Source of the DNA: Sphaerobacter thermophilus DSM 20745
GTDB lineage: Bacteria; Chloroflexota; Chloroflexia; Thermomicrobiales; Thermomicrobiaceae
Reading direction: 5' to 3'
Length of the DNA: 64,000 bases
NCBI RefSeq assembly: GCF_000024985.1
Contig: NC_013524.1
Location: 1-64,000 of the forward strand
Shown here: one piece after another, positions 45,990 to 55,325 of the stretch
Layout: each line of letters starts with the position of its first letter
Position numbering within the stretch: the stretch's first letter is position 1
Translations under genes and position numbers: made by a program
The notes under the pieces: model-generated
What the model saw: only the letters and a program-made list of their open reading frames with translations
The model's database searches: none
What the model was told of the DNA's origin: nothing

Positions 45990-46205
45990 CATGCCCGGGG
46001 GATGGGCGGTGTGAGGTTCCCCGCGGTGAGGATCCCCGCGCCGTGGTTGGGGCCCGGGGGTAAACCCCCGGGCTGACCACTCGAAGCCCACTGAAGGGGC
46101 TGGGGACGTGGAGCTCCGCTGGTGCTAGAGCGAGTCAGTCTAGGTGCGGGAGAGCCCCTTCAGTGGGCATTCCTTTATTCAGCCCGGCGGCTTGAGCCCC
46201 GGGCC
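45990..46205. repeat. Long inverted dispersed-type repeat after the USP gene
   Basis: GCCCACTGAAGGGGCT (46086-46101) is inverted exactly at 46153-46168, and an outer pair CCCGGGGGTAAACCCCCGGGCTGA / TTCAGCCCGGCGGC...CCCCGGGCCC flanks it. The left part has repeated GGTTCCCCGCGG / GGATCCCCGCGC units. It occupies nearly the whole 297-base gap between convergent genes. Confidence 0.75.
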
Positions 46206-46254
46206 CTAACTTGCCGGTGGGTACCTGATGCCGGCGTGTTAGCTCTGCCCCTGG

Positions 46255-47529
46255 CTATACCCGGCGGTAGGTGGGGCTGAGAACGGCAACGCTGCCGATG
46301 ATGGCGGCCAGGAGGAACCCGGCGACACCGATGGTGATTGGTGCTCCGAACTGATCGACCAGCCAGGAGATCGGCACCGTGCCGAGCGGCATTATGGCGA
46401 AGGTCATCATGTAGAGGCTCATGACCCGGCCGTGGAACTCGTGCTCGGTGTGGTGCATGATCAGGGTCGAGTTGAGCGTGGCGTAGCCGGAAGAGGCCGC
46501 CCCGGCGATCGCGATCGCGACCAGCGCCAGCGGGTACGACCCGCCGAGGGCGAAGACGGCGAGGGCCAGGCCGAACATCAGCCCGAGCGATAGCTGTACG
46601 AGCCCTTTGCGTCCCAGCCCGGTGGCGCTGGCGATGCCCAGCGATCCAGCGAGCGCTCCGAGCCCGTTGACGGCCATGAGCGTACCGAGACCCTCGGAGC
46701 CGACTTCGTAGACGTCGATCGCGAAGACCGGCATGACCTGGACATACGGCAGGCCCAGGAGGACCGGCACGGTGGCGAGCGCGAGCAGCATCCGCAGGAT
46801 CGGGTGCTGCCATACGTAGCGGAGCCCCGCTTTCAGTTCAGACAGTCCGGTCCCGCGCGGCGCGCGGGCGGGTCGGCCGGGCGGCAATAAGAAAAGCATC
46901 AGGACCACGATGACGTACATCGCCGCCATCAGGGCGAAGATGCCGCCGGCGCCAATGAACGGGACGGCGATCAGGGACCCAGCTAGAGCCGGTCCCACCA
47001 CACGGCTCATGTTCATCCCGGCGTTGTTGAGCGCGATGGCGTTCATCAAGCGGGCGGGGGAGACGATCTCCGCGACGAACGCCTGCCGCGTCGGCATGTT
47101 GAAGGCGAACGCGATACCCTGGACTGCAGAGACGGCGATCAAGTGCCAAACCTCGATCTTGCCGGTGATGACGAGCACGGCGTTGACGAGTGCGGCCAGC
47201 CCGATTGTGCTCTGCGTGAAGAAGAGGACGGTACGTTTGGGCATCCGGTCGGCGACGACGCCTCCGATGAGTGAGAAGACAAGCATCGGCACCCCTGAAC
47301 CGGCTGAGATCCAGCCGAGGGCGGTCGCCTCGCCGGAGATGGTGTAGGCCACGTATCCCACCGCGACCTGGCCCATCTGCATGGCCAGCATCGACGGGAG
47401 CATGCCCAACCAGAGGATGCGGTAGGGCCGCTCACGGAACGCGGCGAAGGGTCCCTGTCGCTCCGCGACCACAGCCCCGGCGTCACTGGCCGGGGCTGTC
47501 GACTCGGACGCGTGTCTCCTGACAGCCAA
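46255..47529 (-). CDS. MFS transporter
   Basis: A 424-residue major facilitator protein with twelve predicted helices and the loop 2-3 motif GGVVADRMPKRTVL (G-x3-D-R-x-G/P-R/K). FAFNMPTRQAFVAEIV and NAIALNNAGMNMSRVVGPALAG place it in the enterobactin-exporter-like (EntS/MFS_3) subgroup of multidrug or siderophore exporters. An extended -10 (TGGTACATT, 47592-47597) precedes it. Substrate unknown. Confidence 0.88.
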   Translation of the reverse strand: MAVRRHASESTAPASDAGAVVAERQGPFAAFRERPYRILWLGMLPSMLAMQMGQVAVGYVAYTISGEATALGWISAGSGVPMLVFSLIGGVVADRMPKRTVLFFTQSTIGLAALVNAVLVITGKIEVWHLIAVSAVQGIAFAFNMPTRQAFVAEIVSPARLMNAIALNNAGMNMSRVVGPALAGSLIAVPFIGAGGIFALMAAMYVIVVLMLFLLPPGRPARAPRGTGLSELKAGLRYVWQHPILRMLLALATVPVLLGLPYVQVMPVFAIDVYEVGSEGLGTLMAVNGLGALAGSLGIASATGLGRKGLVQLSLGLMFGLALAVFALGGSYPLALVAIAIAGAASSGYATLNSTLIMHHTEHEFHGRVMSLYMMTFAIMPLGTVPISWLVDQFGAPITIGVAGFLLAAIIGSVAVLSPTYRRV

Positions 47530-47888
47530 GCGTGTGCTCTCCCGTGTGACGCGGGGTCCGGACGTTCGGTCCAGCCCCAGGCGTACCTTTCAATGTACCA
47601 GGGTCGTGCCAGATGCGCCAGTAGGTGACCATCGTGGCTCGGTGCCTCGGTACCTCTCCTTGTCGTCATCGTGCTCCTGCTGTATCAAGGGCACGAGAAC
47701 CGGGTGCTGGTGCCGAGGTAGGTGTACGGCAGCAGGCTCCATCTGCTGACGCTCGCGATGTTCAGGGCGCTCCTGGTAGGCGTGGAGCTGGCTGGTGTCG
47801 TGGGCGCGCTCACCGCTCAGGGGCTGAGCGCCGCGCTCCGATTCGTGTCGGCGCCCCGCCGGGGTCTGTGCTGCGGAAGGGGGAACGC
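47530..47888. other. Divergent intergenic region, 359 bases
   Basis: It separates the MFS gene (minus) from the VOC-DinB gene (plus). It contains the minus-strand extended -10 at 47592-47597 and the ribosome site of the plus gene (GGAAGGGGG). No reading frame looks genuine and no strong hairpin was found. Confidence 0.45.
47592..47597 (-). promoter_or_regulatory. Extended -10 (TGGTACATT) of the MFS gene
   Basis: Minus-strand TACATT with TGG before it, 63 bases from the start. No -35 match. Confidence 0.35.
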
Positions 47889-48743
47889 ATGCGAGACGTC
47901 AGGCAGCCGATGACCGCGGTGCGCGTGTCCGATGTCGCCGCGAGCCTCCGCTTCTATGTGGACATGCTGGGGTGCAACCTGGTTCGGCACGACACCGGCG
48001 CGGACCTCGCCGTGGTGGACGCCGCCGGGTATGCGATCTTGATCGCCGGCCCCGCTGCAGGGGACATAACCCATGAGCTGCACACCGTGCGGGAAGTGGT
48101 CAAACCGGGCGGGAGTGTTCACATCTTCGGCGGTGATCTGGGCGCCCGACGGGCCGCCTTGGCCGACCGCGGCGTTGCGGCGACGCTCATCGAACGGCCC
48201 TGGGGCGACCGGCAACTGCAGGTGACCGATCCCGACGGGTACTCAGTCGTTTTCTGGACCATCGTTGAGCGAACGCCGGAGCAGGTGCTGGATCTCTATG
48301 CGTCCGGTGTCGACGCGCTGGAGAGGGCGCTGGACGGGCTGAGCGAGGCGGATCTGGACCTGGCGCGCGAGCCGGGCGCATGGACGATCCGCCAGATCGT
48401 GCACCACCTGGCGGATGCCGAGACCGCGGCGTTGGGCGGGCCGAAGTTCGCGCTCGCAGAGCCAGGTCGCGTGTATCATGGGAACCGGTACAGCCAGGAT
48501 GTGTGGGCTGAGCGTCTCGACTACGCCGGGCGGGATATCGGCCCGTCCGTCGTGCTCTTCAAGGCGATCCGTGCGCACATGCTCCAACTGGTGCGACACG
48601 TGCCGGATGCCTTGGAGCGGCATACGGTCGATGCCTCCGGAGCGCCATCGCTGCCGGTCGGCCGTATTCTTGGGATGCTGGCTAGCCACGCGCTGGAGCA
48701 CATCGAAGAGATCGAGGAGACGCGGCGGCGATACGGACGCTGA
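47889..48743 (+). CDS. VOC (glyoxalase-fold) and DinB domain fusion
   Basis: A 284-residue two-domain protein. Residues 1-125 are a vicinal-oxygen-chelate domain (TAVRVSDVAASLRFYVDMLGCNLVRHD, WGDRQLQVTDPDGYSVVFW). Residues 130-284 are a DinB-like four-helix metal domain (GVDALERALDGLSEADL, PGAWTIRQIVHHLADAETAA, MLASHALEHIEEIEETRRRYG) with His ligands in IVHHLAD and SHALEHI. Both folds bind divalent metals; the combination is seen in thiol or antibiotic-resistance transferases. The ATG at 47889 follows GGAAGGGGG. Reaction unknown. Confidence 0.87.
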   Translation: MRDVRQPMTAVRVSDVAASLRFYVDMLGCNLVRHDTGADLAVVDAAGYAILIAGPAAGDITHELHTVREVVKPGGSVHIFGGDLGARRAALADRGVAATLIERPWGDRQLQVTDPDGYSVVFWTIVERTPEQVLDLYASGVDALERALDGLSEADLDLAREPGAWTIRQIVHHLADAETAALGGPKFALAEPGRVYHGNRYSQDVWAERLDYAGRDIGPSVVLFKAIRAHMLQLVRHVPDALERHTVDASGAPSLPVGRILGMLASHALEHIEEIEETRRRYGR

Positions 48744-48882
48744 TGCGTGGGATCGGGGCACCCGGGCCGCCGCGTTCATGATTGGGTTGCGAAAAACGCC
48801 GCCGGTTACGACACTATAGCCCGTCGCGCTTGCCGCGGCTGGCGGTGCGCAGTGAGGTGGACTTGATTGGGGGACTGGTCCA

Positions 48883-50523
48883 GTGCGGTATGAGCAATGG
48901 TTCGCACGACGACTCGATCGCCGGACACTGCTGCGGCTGGCTGGCGGGGTGGCTCTCGCGGTGCCGGCTGCGTCGCTGCTGGCGGGCTGCGGCGCCGGGA
49001 CGGACGGTGGCGGCGGGTCGGCAGTGACCTCGACTCCGGACCAGTCCACCGGGGCGGAACCGCGTCGAGGTGGGACCCTGCGCGTCGCCCTGACCGGTGA
49101 GCCACCGAACCTCGACCTGCACCAGACGACCGACTCGATCGTCCTCCTCGTAACCGGCCACATGTACGAGACGCTCTTCACCTGGGACGAGCGCTACGAG
49201 CCGGTGCCGCTGCTCGCCGAGTCGCACGAGGTCAGCGACGGCGGCCGCCGGATCCTGGTTCGCCTGCGCCAGGGCGTTCCCTTCCACAATGGCGAGGAGA
49301 TGCGGGCCGAGGATGTGATCGCGTCGATCGAGCGTTGGGGGCGTGTCGTTGGGCTGGGCCAGGGCTTGATGGCTGTGACCGAGTCGCTCACGGCGGTTGA
49401 CCCCTACGCCGTGGAGTTCCGGCTGCGCGAGCCGTTCGGCACCTTCCCCACGGCGCTCTCCCGGGCGCTTCAGGGCTGCGCGATCTACCCGAAGTCGGTG
49501 CTGGACCGGTCTGACGATACCCGCCTGGCGGAGTTCGTGGGGACCGGGCCGTACCGCTTCGTCGAGTGGCTCACGGACCGGCACATCCTCCTGGAGCGCT
49601 TCGACGGCTACGCCAACCCGCCCGGCGAGACGAACGGCTACGCGGGCCACAAGGGGCAGTACCTTGACCAGATCGAGTTCATCCCGGTGCCGAACGAGGC
49701 GTCGCGTGTCGCCGGGCTCCGCTCGGGCAACTACCACTACCTGGAGACGATCAGCACCGACCATTACCCGACGTTGAAGGACGACCCGGCCGCCGCGGTG
49801 GACCTGCTGCCGCCCGATGCCTGGCTCAATATCGTGCTCAACCTGCGCTCGCCCATCACCGGCGACCTCCAGATTCGGCGTGCGATCCAGCTCGCGCTCG
49901 ACCACGAGCCGATCATGCAGGCCGCGTTCGGGGAAGACTTCTATGAGCTGACGCCGACGCTACTTCCCGGCGCGGCTGCCTGGTACTCCGACGCGGGAGC
50001 CGATCGGTTCAACCCGCGCCAGCCGGACGAGGCGCGGCGGCTGCTGGAGTCCTCGGGCTACGACGGATCTCCGTTGCGGATTCTGACGACGCAAGAGATC
50101 CAGCAGGAATACAACGCCGCTGTCGTCTTCAAGCAGCAGTTGGAGCAGGTTGGCTTCACCGTCGATCTCCAGGTGTACGACGGCGCGACCCTCAGCGACC
50201 TGCGCGACGACGAGACGGCCTGGGAGGCGTACCTCGCAACAGCGAGCTTCCGGCCGGATCCGGTGCTGCGCAACCTGACCTGCTCGGCGACCGGCTGGTG
50301 GTGCACGCCGGAGAAGGACGAGCTGCTGGCTCAACTGCAGACCGAGTCCGACTTTGAGAAGCGTGTCGAGATCTGGGCGCAGGTGCAGGAGCGCTTCTAC
50401 GAGGAGGTGCCGCGGCTGAAGATCGGTGACGCGCGGCGGATCCTTGTGCGCTCGCCCAAGCTCCACGGCGTCGGACCGACTGAGTTGCAGCCCGACTTCT
50501 CCAACGCGTGGCTGGAGAAATGA
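48883..50523 (+). CDS. ABC transporter substrate-binding lipoprotein, peptide/nickel family 5
   Basis: A 546-residue extracytoplasmic binding protein. The signal combines twin arginines (LDRRTLLRLAGG, residues 11-22) with a lipobox LLAGC, so C36 is probably lipidated after Tat export. GTLRVALTGEPPNLDLHQTTDS, VLVRLRQGVPFHNGEEMRAEDVIASIERW and TGPYRFVEWLTDRHILLERF are typical of family 5 (DppA/OppA/NikA). The next two genes encode its permeases; the permease ATG overlaps this stop. Ligand is unknown; oligopeptide is the default. Confidence 0.92.
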   Translation: MRYEQWFARRLDRRTLLRLAGGVALAVPAASLLAGCGAGTDGGGGSAVTSTPDQSTGAEPRRGGTLRVALTGEPPNLDLHQTTDSIVLLVTGHMYETLFTWDERYEPVPLLAESHEVSDGGRRILVRLRQGVPFHNGEEMRAEDVIASIERWGRVVGLGQGLMAVTESLTAVDPYAVEFRLREPFGTFPTALSRALQGCAIYPKSVLDRSDDTRLAEFVGTGPYRFVEWLTDRHILLERFDGYANPPGETNGYAGHKGQYLDQIEFIPVPNEASRVAGLRSGNYHYLETISTDHYPTLKDDPAAAVDLLPPDAWLNIVLNLRSPITGDLQIRRAIQLALDHEPIMQAAFGEDFYELTPTLLPGAAAWYSDAGADRFNPRQPDEARRLLESSGYDGSPLRILTTQEIQQEYNAAVVFKQQLEQVGFTVDLQVYDGATLSDLRDDETAWEAYLATASFRPDPVLRNLTCSATGWWCTPEKDELLAQLQTESDFEKRVEIWAQVQERFYEEVPRLKIGDARRILVRSPKLHGVGPTELQPDFSNAWLEK

Positions 50524-51470
50524 TCGCATACGTGCTCCGGCGTATCCTCTTGCTGGTGCCGATCGCGCTTGTGGTCGGCACCGTCGCTTTCCTGTTGCTG
50601 CACGTCATCCCGGGCGACCCGGCCGCCGTCATGCTTGGCCCCGAGGCGACGCCGGAGCAGGTGGCGGCACTGCGCGAACGGATGGGGCTAGACGAGCCGC
50701 TGGCGGTGCAGTACCCGCGCTGGCTCGCGCGCCTTGCCCGGCTTGACCTGGGCACCTCGATCTTCCTCGACAAGCCGGTCACGGAGGCGATCCGGGAGCG
50801 GGTCGGGCCGACGGTGCAACTGGCACTGTACGCGCTCCTGATCGCCGTCGCCGTCGGTGTTCCGGCGGGGGTTGTCGCCGCGCTGCACCAGGACCGGCTG
50901 CTCGACCGGGCGCTGATGCTCTTCGCCATCAGCGGCACCGCGATCGCGGACTTCTTCCTGGCGATCCTGCTGATCCTGCTCTTCTCGGTGACGCTGCGCT
51001 GGCTGCCGTCCGGTGGCTACGTGGAGTTCAGCGTCGACCCGGTGGGCCACTTTCAGTCGATGCTGCTCCCGGCTATGGCGCTCGGCCTGTCGATCGCCGG
51101 TCTTCCGGCGCGTCTGGTCCGGTCGACATTGCTCGAAGTGTTGCGGGAGGACTACATCCGGACCGCGACCGCCAAGGGTCTCGATCTGGAAGCGGTCGCC
51201 TTCCGGCACGCGCTGCGCAACGCGCTGCTGCCGGCAGTTACGGTGCTGGGTTACGCGCTCGGTGACCTGCTGGGCGGCGCGGTGGTGGTGGAGACGGTCT
51301 TCGGGCTGCCGGGCATGGGGCAACTGGTGGTCAACAGCATCGCCCGGCGCGATTTTCCGGTGATCCAGGGGGTCGTCATGGTCTTCGCCGGGATCTACCT
51401 CCTGTGTAACCTCCTGGTCGACGTCCTCTACGTCTACCTCGACCCGAGGGTGCGCTATGCCGGCGGGTAG
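50520..51470 (+). CDS. Peptide/nickel-type ABC permease 1 (DppB-like)
   Basis: A 316-residue permease with six helices. MIAYVLRRILLLVPIALVVG starts the first helix; GDPAAVMLGPEATPEQVAALRERMGLDEPLAVQY is the conserved N-terminal loop; EAA motif in HALRNALLPAVTVLGYALGDLLGGAVVVE. The ATG is within the ATGA shared with the binding-protein stop. It forms a heterodimer with the next gene's product. Confidence 0.93.
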   Translation: MIAYVLRRILLLVPIALVVGTVAFLLLHVIPGDPAAVMLGPEATPEQVAALRERMGLDEPLAVQYPRWLARLARLDLGTSIFLDKPVTEAIRERVGPTVQLALYALLIAVAVGVPAGVVAALHQDRLLDRALMLFAISGTAIADFFLAILLILLFSVTLRWLPSGGYVEFSVDPVGHFQSMLLPAMALGLSIAGLPARLVRSTLLEVLREDYIRTATAKGLDLEAVAFRHALRNALLPAVTVLGYALGDLLGGAVVVETVFGLPGMGQLVVNSIARRDFPVIQGVVMVFAGIYLLCNLLVDVLYVYLDPRVRYAGG

Positions 51471-52395
51471 GGCAGGCGCGGTCGCCCGGGCCAGGCTGCG
51501 CTCGCGCCCGCGCGGCTGGCGGGCTACCTACGTCAGGGATCGCCGGCGCGCCTGGTACCGCGTGCTGCTCTCCTCACGGGTGGCGATACTGGCGCTGGCG
51601 TTTCTGATCGGCGTTGTGCTGACGTCGGTCCTGGCACCCCTGCTGGCACCGGCCGATCCCCAGGTGGCGAACCCGGCGGTGCGACTGCGCGGCCCGTCGG
51701 CGGAGCACTGGCTCGGCACCGACGATCTGGGGCGGGATGTCTTGAGCCGCCTGCTCTACGGTGGACGCATCTCGCTGCTGGTCGGCACCTGCGTCACGGT
51801 GGTTGCGGTGGCAGTCGGTGCCGTGCTCGGACTGCTCGCCGGATACTTTACCTGGCTCGACGGGCTCCTGATGCGGTTGCTGGACGGCGTGATGGCCTTC
51901 CCCGGCGTCTTGCTCGCCATCGCCATCGTGGTGGGGTTGGGACCGGGCGTGGACACCGTGGTGATCGCACTGGCGCTCGTCTACACCCCGGTGGTCGCCC
52001 GCCTGATCCGCAGCACGACGCTCGTCATCAAGCGGATGCCCTACGTCGAGGCGGCCCGCTGCGTCGGGCTGTCGAACGGGGCGATCCTGTGGCGCTATGT
52101 CCTGGCCAACTCGGTGTCGCCGCTGATCGTTCAGGCCACGTTCATCGTGGCCTATGCCATCCTGGCCGAGGCGTCACTCTCGTTCCTGGGCGCGAGCGTC
52201 AATCCGGAGGTGCCGACGTGGGGGAACATGCTGCGCGATGGTCAGCGGCTCCTATCGCGCGCCTGGTGGGTGGCACTCGTGCCGGGAACGATGCTCTTCC
52301 TGACTGTCTTCGCGCTCAACATCCTGGGAGACCTGCTCCGCGACGCGCTCGACCCCCGATCACAGGAGCGCCGCGAGGATGCGGTGGTGAAGTAG
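51457..52395 (+). CDS. Peptide/nickel-type ABC permease 2 (DppC-like)
   Basis: A 312-residue permease with a basic N-terminus and six helices: HWLGTDDLGRDVLSRLLYGGRISLLVG is the DppC signature and CVGLSNGAILWRYVLANSVSPLIVQ the EAA loop. It overlaps permease 1 by 14 bases. No DppD or DppF ATPase gene follows; a dispersed repeat and the opposite-strand carboxylase genes come next, so the ATPases must be encoded elsewhere. Confidence 0.93.
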   Translation: MPAGRAGAVARARLRSRPRGWRATYVRDRRRAWYRVLLSSRVAILALAFLIGVVLTSVLAPLLAPADPQVANPAVRLRGPSAEHWLGTDDLGRDVLSRLLYGGRISLLVGTCVTVVAVAVGAVLGLLAGYFTWLDGLLMRLLDGVMAFPGVLLAIAIVVGLGPGVDTVVIALALVYTPVVARLIRSTTLVIKRMPYVEAARCVGLSNGAILWRYVLANSVSPLIVQATFIVAYAILAEASLSFLGASVNPEVPTWGNMLRDGQRLLSRAWWVALVPGTMLFLTVFALNILGDLLRDALDPRSQERREDAVVK

Positions 52396-52406
52396 GGGTT
52401 TTCTTA

Positions 52407-52455
52407 CCCCTCACCCCCAACCCTCTCTCGGACGGAGCCCACAAGGGGAGAGGGG
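52407..52455. repeat. Dispersed GC-rich repeat core, copy B (reverse orientation)
   Basis: CCCCTCACCCCC, CTCTCTCGGACGGAGCCCACA and AGGGGAGAGGGG in order. It fills the gap between the convergent permease and carboxylase genes. Confidence 0.85.
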
Positions 52456-52462
52456 TGTTGTG

Positions 52463-54406
52463 TTAGTCGGTGGGGTCGAGGGCGAGTTCGACGAGGATGT
52501 CCCCGGCGTCGACTTGCTGATCGGGGTAGCAGTGGATGCTGCGGACGCGACCGGGGGCGGGGGCGCGGAGGACGACCTCGATCTTCATAGCGCTCATGAT
52601 GACCAGGGGCTCACCCTCTGCGACCGGCGCGTCGGATTCAGCCGGGACGCGCAGGATCTTCCCCGGGAGCGGCGCGCGGATCGTGTCGTCGGCACGGGCG
52701 GCGGCGCGGCTTGCCTCCGGTGCGCGGCGCCCCGGGCGGGCCAGCCACCGTCCCTCGGCCGTGGCCATCTCGATCGTTCCGTCGTCCCGGCGTGCGATAG
52801 CGGCGGTGCCGACCTCGTCGCCGTAGGCCACCGTCCAGAGCCCGTCGCTGCCGCGCCACCAACGGAGCGGAGCCTGGCCCTCGCCGTCGTCAGCGGTCCA
52901 GATTCCACCCTCCCGCTCCACGACGATGACTCGTTCCCAGTCGGCGTCGACGCCGTGGAAGGCGATCTCGGCGCCACCGGCGAGGCGGAAGGGACCGATC
53001 CGCTCCCACGGGTCGCTGCTCGGCGGGCGGTCCAGCGCGGTGGCGAGGAGCGCGGCGGCCGCGAGCCGCGGCGGGGGACCGGCGGGAGGCGGGACCGTCG
53101 CCGCGGTCGTGGTGGTGTAGGCACCGGCGCGCACCTCAGGGGCGTCGAGCAGAGCGATCAGCCAGGGCCGGTTCGTTGCGACGCCGGCCACGCCGGTGCG
53201 GGTCAGGGCGTCGCGCAAGCGGGTGAGCGCCTCGTCGCGGTTCGCGCCCCAGGCGATCAGCTTGGCGATGAGCGGATCGTAGCGGTCGGGGACGACGTCC
53301 CCGGCGGCATAGGCGGCGTCCACCCGGAGTCGTGGCGCTGTGGGCAGCGCCAGGACGGTGAGCCTGCCGGGGCTGGGCAGGAAGTGGCGCGCCGGGTCTT
53401 CGGCGTAGAGCCGGGCTTCGATAGCGTGGCCGTGCGGCGCCGGGGCGCACTCGGGGAGCGGGCGGCCCTCGGTCAGATCGAGCTGGAGCGCGACCAGATC
53501 CCATCCGATCACCGCCTCGGTCACGGGATGCTCTACCTGCAAGCGAGGGTTCACTTCGAGGAAGGCGATGGTCCCGTCGGCGCCGTAGAGGAACTCGATG
53601 GTCGCCAGGCTCACCAGCCCGACCGCTTCGGCCACCGCGATGGCATAGGTATGGAGCCGCCGGCGTGCTTCGTCCGACAGGTTCGGCGCGGGCGCCTCCT
53701 CAATCACCTTCTGGTGGCGCCGCTGCAGCGAACACTCGCGGTCACCGATGGCGATGGCTCGTGTGCCGTCCCCAGCGACCTGTACCTCGATATGCCGTGC
53801 GCTGTCCAGGAAGCGCTCTAGGTAAAGCACCGGCCCGGCCCCGGCGGCCTCCGCCTCGCGGCGGGCCGAGGCGACCGCTTCCGTCAGCTCCTTCGGGTCA
53901 TCCACACGCCGCAAGCTGGTGCCGCCTCCACCCAGAGCCGCTTTGACCAAGACCGGATAGCCGATGGCCTTCGCAGCGGTGCACCACTCCTCCGGGGCGT
54001 CCCCCAGCGGCTCGCTGGCGGAGAGAACCGGGACTCCGGCCTCAACCGCGGCCCGTCGGGTCTCCACCTTGTCGCCGCAGCGCTCCAGCGTCTCCGGGCT
54101 GGGGCCGAGGAAGCGGATGCCGGCCGCGGCGCAGGCGCGGGCAAGCGCGGGGCGCTCGCTGAGGAACCCGTAGCCGGGGTGGAGGAATATGGCCCCGGCC
54201 CGGCGCGCCGCCGCGACGACGGCGTCGGGGTCCATCTCACTCCCGGCCGGCCCGACGACCTCGACCCGGCCGATAGCGCGCGCCGCGAAGCCGTCGGCGT
54301 CGGGCTCGCCGCAGAGCAGGACGGGCTCGTAGCCCCGCAGCCGGCAGGTGGCAGCGATCCGGACTGCGATCTCCCCGCGGTTGGCGATGGCGACCCGGCG
54401 AGTCAT
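52463..54406 (-). CDS. mccA: Biotin carboxylase/BCCP subunit, methylcrotonyl-CoA carboxylase type
   Basis: A 647-residue biotin-dependent carboxylase alpha chain. The ATP-grasp biotin carboxylase half starts RRVAIANRGEIAVRIAATCR and has HPGYGFLSE, GGGGTSLRRV, ECSLQRRHQKVIEEAPAP and FLEVNPRLQVEHPVTE; the end is a biotinyl domain with the target lysine in SAMKIEVV, where the usual AMKM is AMKI. The ATG at 54406 overlaps the hydratase stop as TGATG, so it is translated after that gene. With the carboxyltransferase at 55325 it should carboxylate 3-methylcrotonyl-CoA in leucine breakdown; acyl specificity is inferred. Confidence 0.92.
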   Translation of the reverse strand: MTRRVAIANRGEIAVRIAATCRLRGYEPVLLCGEPDADGFAARAIGRVEVVGPAGSEMDPDAVVAAARRAGAIFLHPGYGFLSERPALARACAAAGIRFLGPSPETLERCGDKVETRRAAVEAGVPVLSASEPLGDAPEEWCTAAKAIGYPVLVKAALGGGGTSLRRVDDPKELTEAVASARREAEAAGAGPVLYLERFLDSARHIEVQVAGDGTRAIAIGDRECSLQRRHQKVIEEAPAPNLSDEARRRLHTYAIAVAEAVGLVSLATIEFLYGADGTIAFLEVNPRLQVEHPVTEAVIGWDLVALQLDLTEGRPLPECAPAPHGHAIEARLYAEDPARHFLPSPGRLTVLALPTAPRLRVDAAYAAGDVVPDRYDPLIAKLIAWGANRDEALTRLRDALTRTGVAGVATNRPWLIALLDAPEVRAGAYTTTTAATVPPPAGPPPRLAAAALLATALDRPPSSDPWERIGPFRLAGGAEIAFHGVDADWERVIVVEREGGIWTADDGEGQAPLRWWRGSDGLWTVAYGDEVGTAAIARRDDGTIEMATAEGRWLARPGRRAPEASRAAARADDTIRAPLPGKILRVPAESDAPVAEGEPLVIMSAMKIEVVLRAPAPGRVRSIHCYPDQQVDAGDILVELALDPTD

Positions 54407-55179
54407 CAGTGCGTCACCCATGCGGCGTCGCGCTTCTCCAGGAAGGCGCGCATTCCCTCTTGCCCCTCCTCGCTGGCGCGCCGCTCTGCCAGGGTGCGGA
54501 TCGTCAGGTCCCGTGCCTCGCCAACGCCCAGACCCTGCACCTGATCGAGCAGGCGCTTGACGGAACCGAGGGCACCCGGCGCAGCCCGCCCGAGAGCGCC
54601 GACGATCTCGTCCACCGCCGCGTCGAGTGCGTTGGCGGGGACGACTCGGTGGACCAGCCCGATCCGCAGTGCCTCGGCGGCGTCGAAGGGGGCGCCGGTG
54701 AGGAAGTGTGCCTGCGCCGCCCGGCGCCCGATGGCGCGGAGCACGAAGGGGCTGATGACGGCCGGGACCAGGCCGATCCGCACCTCGGTGAAGCCGAAGC
54801 GAGCGTCGTCGGCCGCGACCACGATGTCGGCCGCGGCGACCAGCCCGGCACCACCCGCCAGGGCAGCCCCCTGCACCCGCGCGATGACCGGCTTAGGCGA
54901 GTCGACGATTGCCTGGAGCAGGCGAGCCAGCAGTTCACCATCGGCGGCGAGAACGGCCGGGTCCTCTGCCTGGACAAACTCGGTTAGGTCGGCACCGGCG
55001 CAGAAGACCGGCCCGGCTCCGGCCAGGACGATGCAGCGGACGTCATCGCGGTCAACGGCCCCCATGATCGCGCCGTGCAGCGCCCGCAGCAGATCCCGCC
55101 CCAGCGGGTTCCGCTTCTCCGGCCGGTTCAGGGTCAGCCACAGTGCCGGCCCGCGTTGTTCGGTGCGGAGGGGGTCCAT
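54406..55179 (-). CDS. Enoyl-CoA hydratase/isomerase, methylglutaconyl-CoA hydratase candidate
   Basis: A 257-residue crotonase-fold enzyme: LTLNRPEKRNPLGRDLL, FCAGADLTEFVQ (oxyanion), ARVQGAALAGGAGLVAAADIVVAADDARFGFTEVRIGLVPAVI. Between carboxylase subunits mccB and mccA it most likely hydrates 3-methylglutaconyl-CoA to HMG-CoA, the step after MccAB. It overlaps mccA by one base. Isovaleryl-CoA dehydrogenase and HMG-CoA lyase are not in the window. Confidence 0.9.
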   Translation of the reverse strand: MDPLRTEQRGPALWLTLNRPEKRNPLGRDLLRALHGAIMGAVDRDDVRCIVLAGAGPVFCAGADLTEFVQAEDPAVLAADGELLARLLQAIVDSPKPVIARVQGAALAGGAGLVAAADIVVAADDARFGFTEVRIGLVPAVISPFVLRAIGRRAAQAHFLTGAPFDAAEALRIGLVHRVVPANALDAAVDEIVGALGRAAPGALGSVKRLLDQVQGLGVGEARDLTIRTLAERRASEEGQEGMRAFLEKRDAAWVTH

Positions 55180-55192
55180 GGGTGTCTCCTCG

Positions 55193-55325
55193 TGTGTGCG
55201 TCATACGTCATGCGTCATCCGTCATCCGTGATGCGTGTTCCGTGTCTCTCCCCTCTCCCCTGGTGGGCTCCGTCCGAGAGGGGCCGGGGGTGAGGGGGAC
55301 GCGTGACGCATCACGCATGACGCGT
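55193..55325. repeat. Composite dispersed repeat, copy C
   Basis: The GC-rich core (55250-55298) is flanked by arrays of GCGTCATACGTCATGCGTCAT-like units on the left and their inverse on the right, the same build as copy A. It splits the leucine-degradation operon between the hydratase and the carboxyltransferase. Confidence 0.8.

Noticed and set aside
45990-46205. Insertion sequence remnant
   Set aside because: No transposase fragment and no target duplication could be seen; only inverted repeats.
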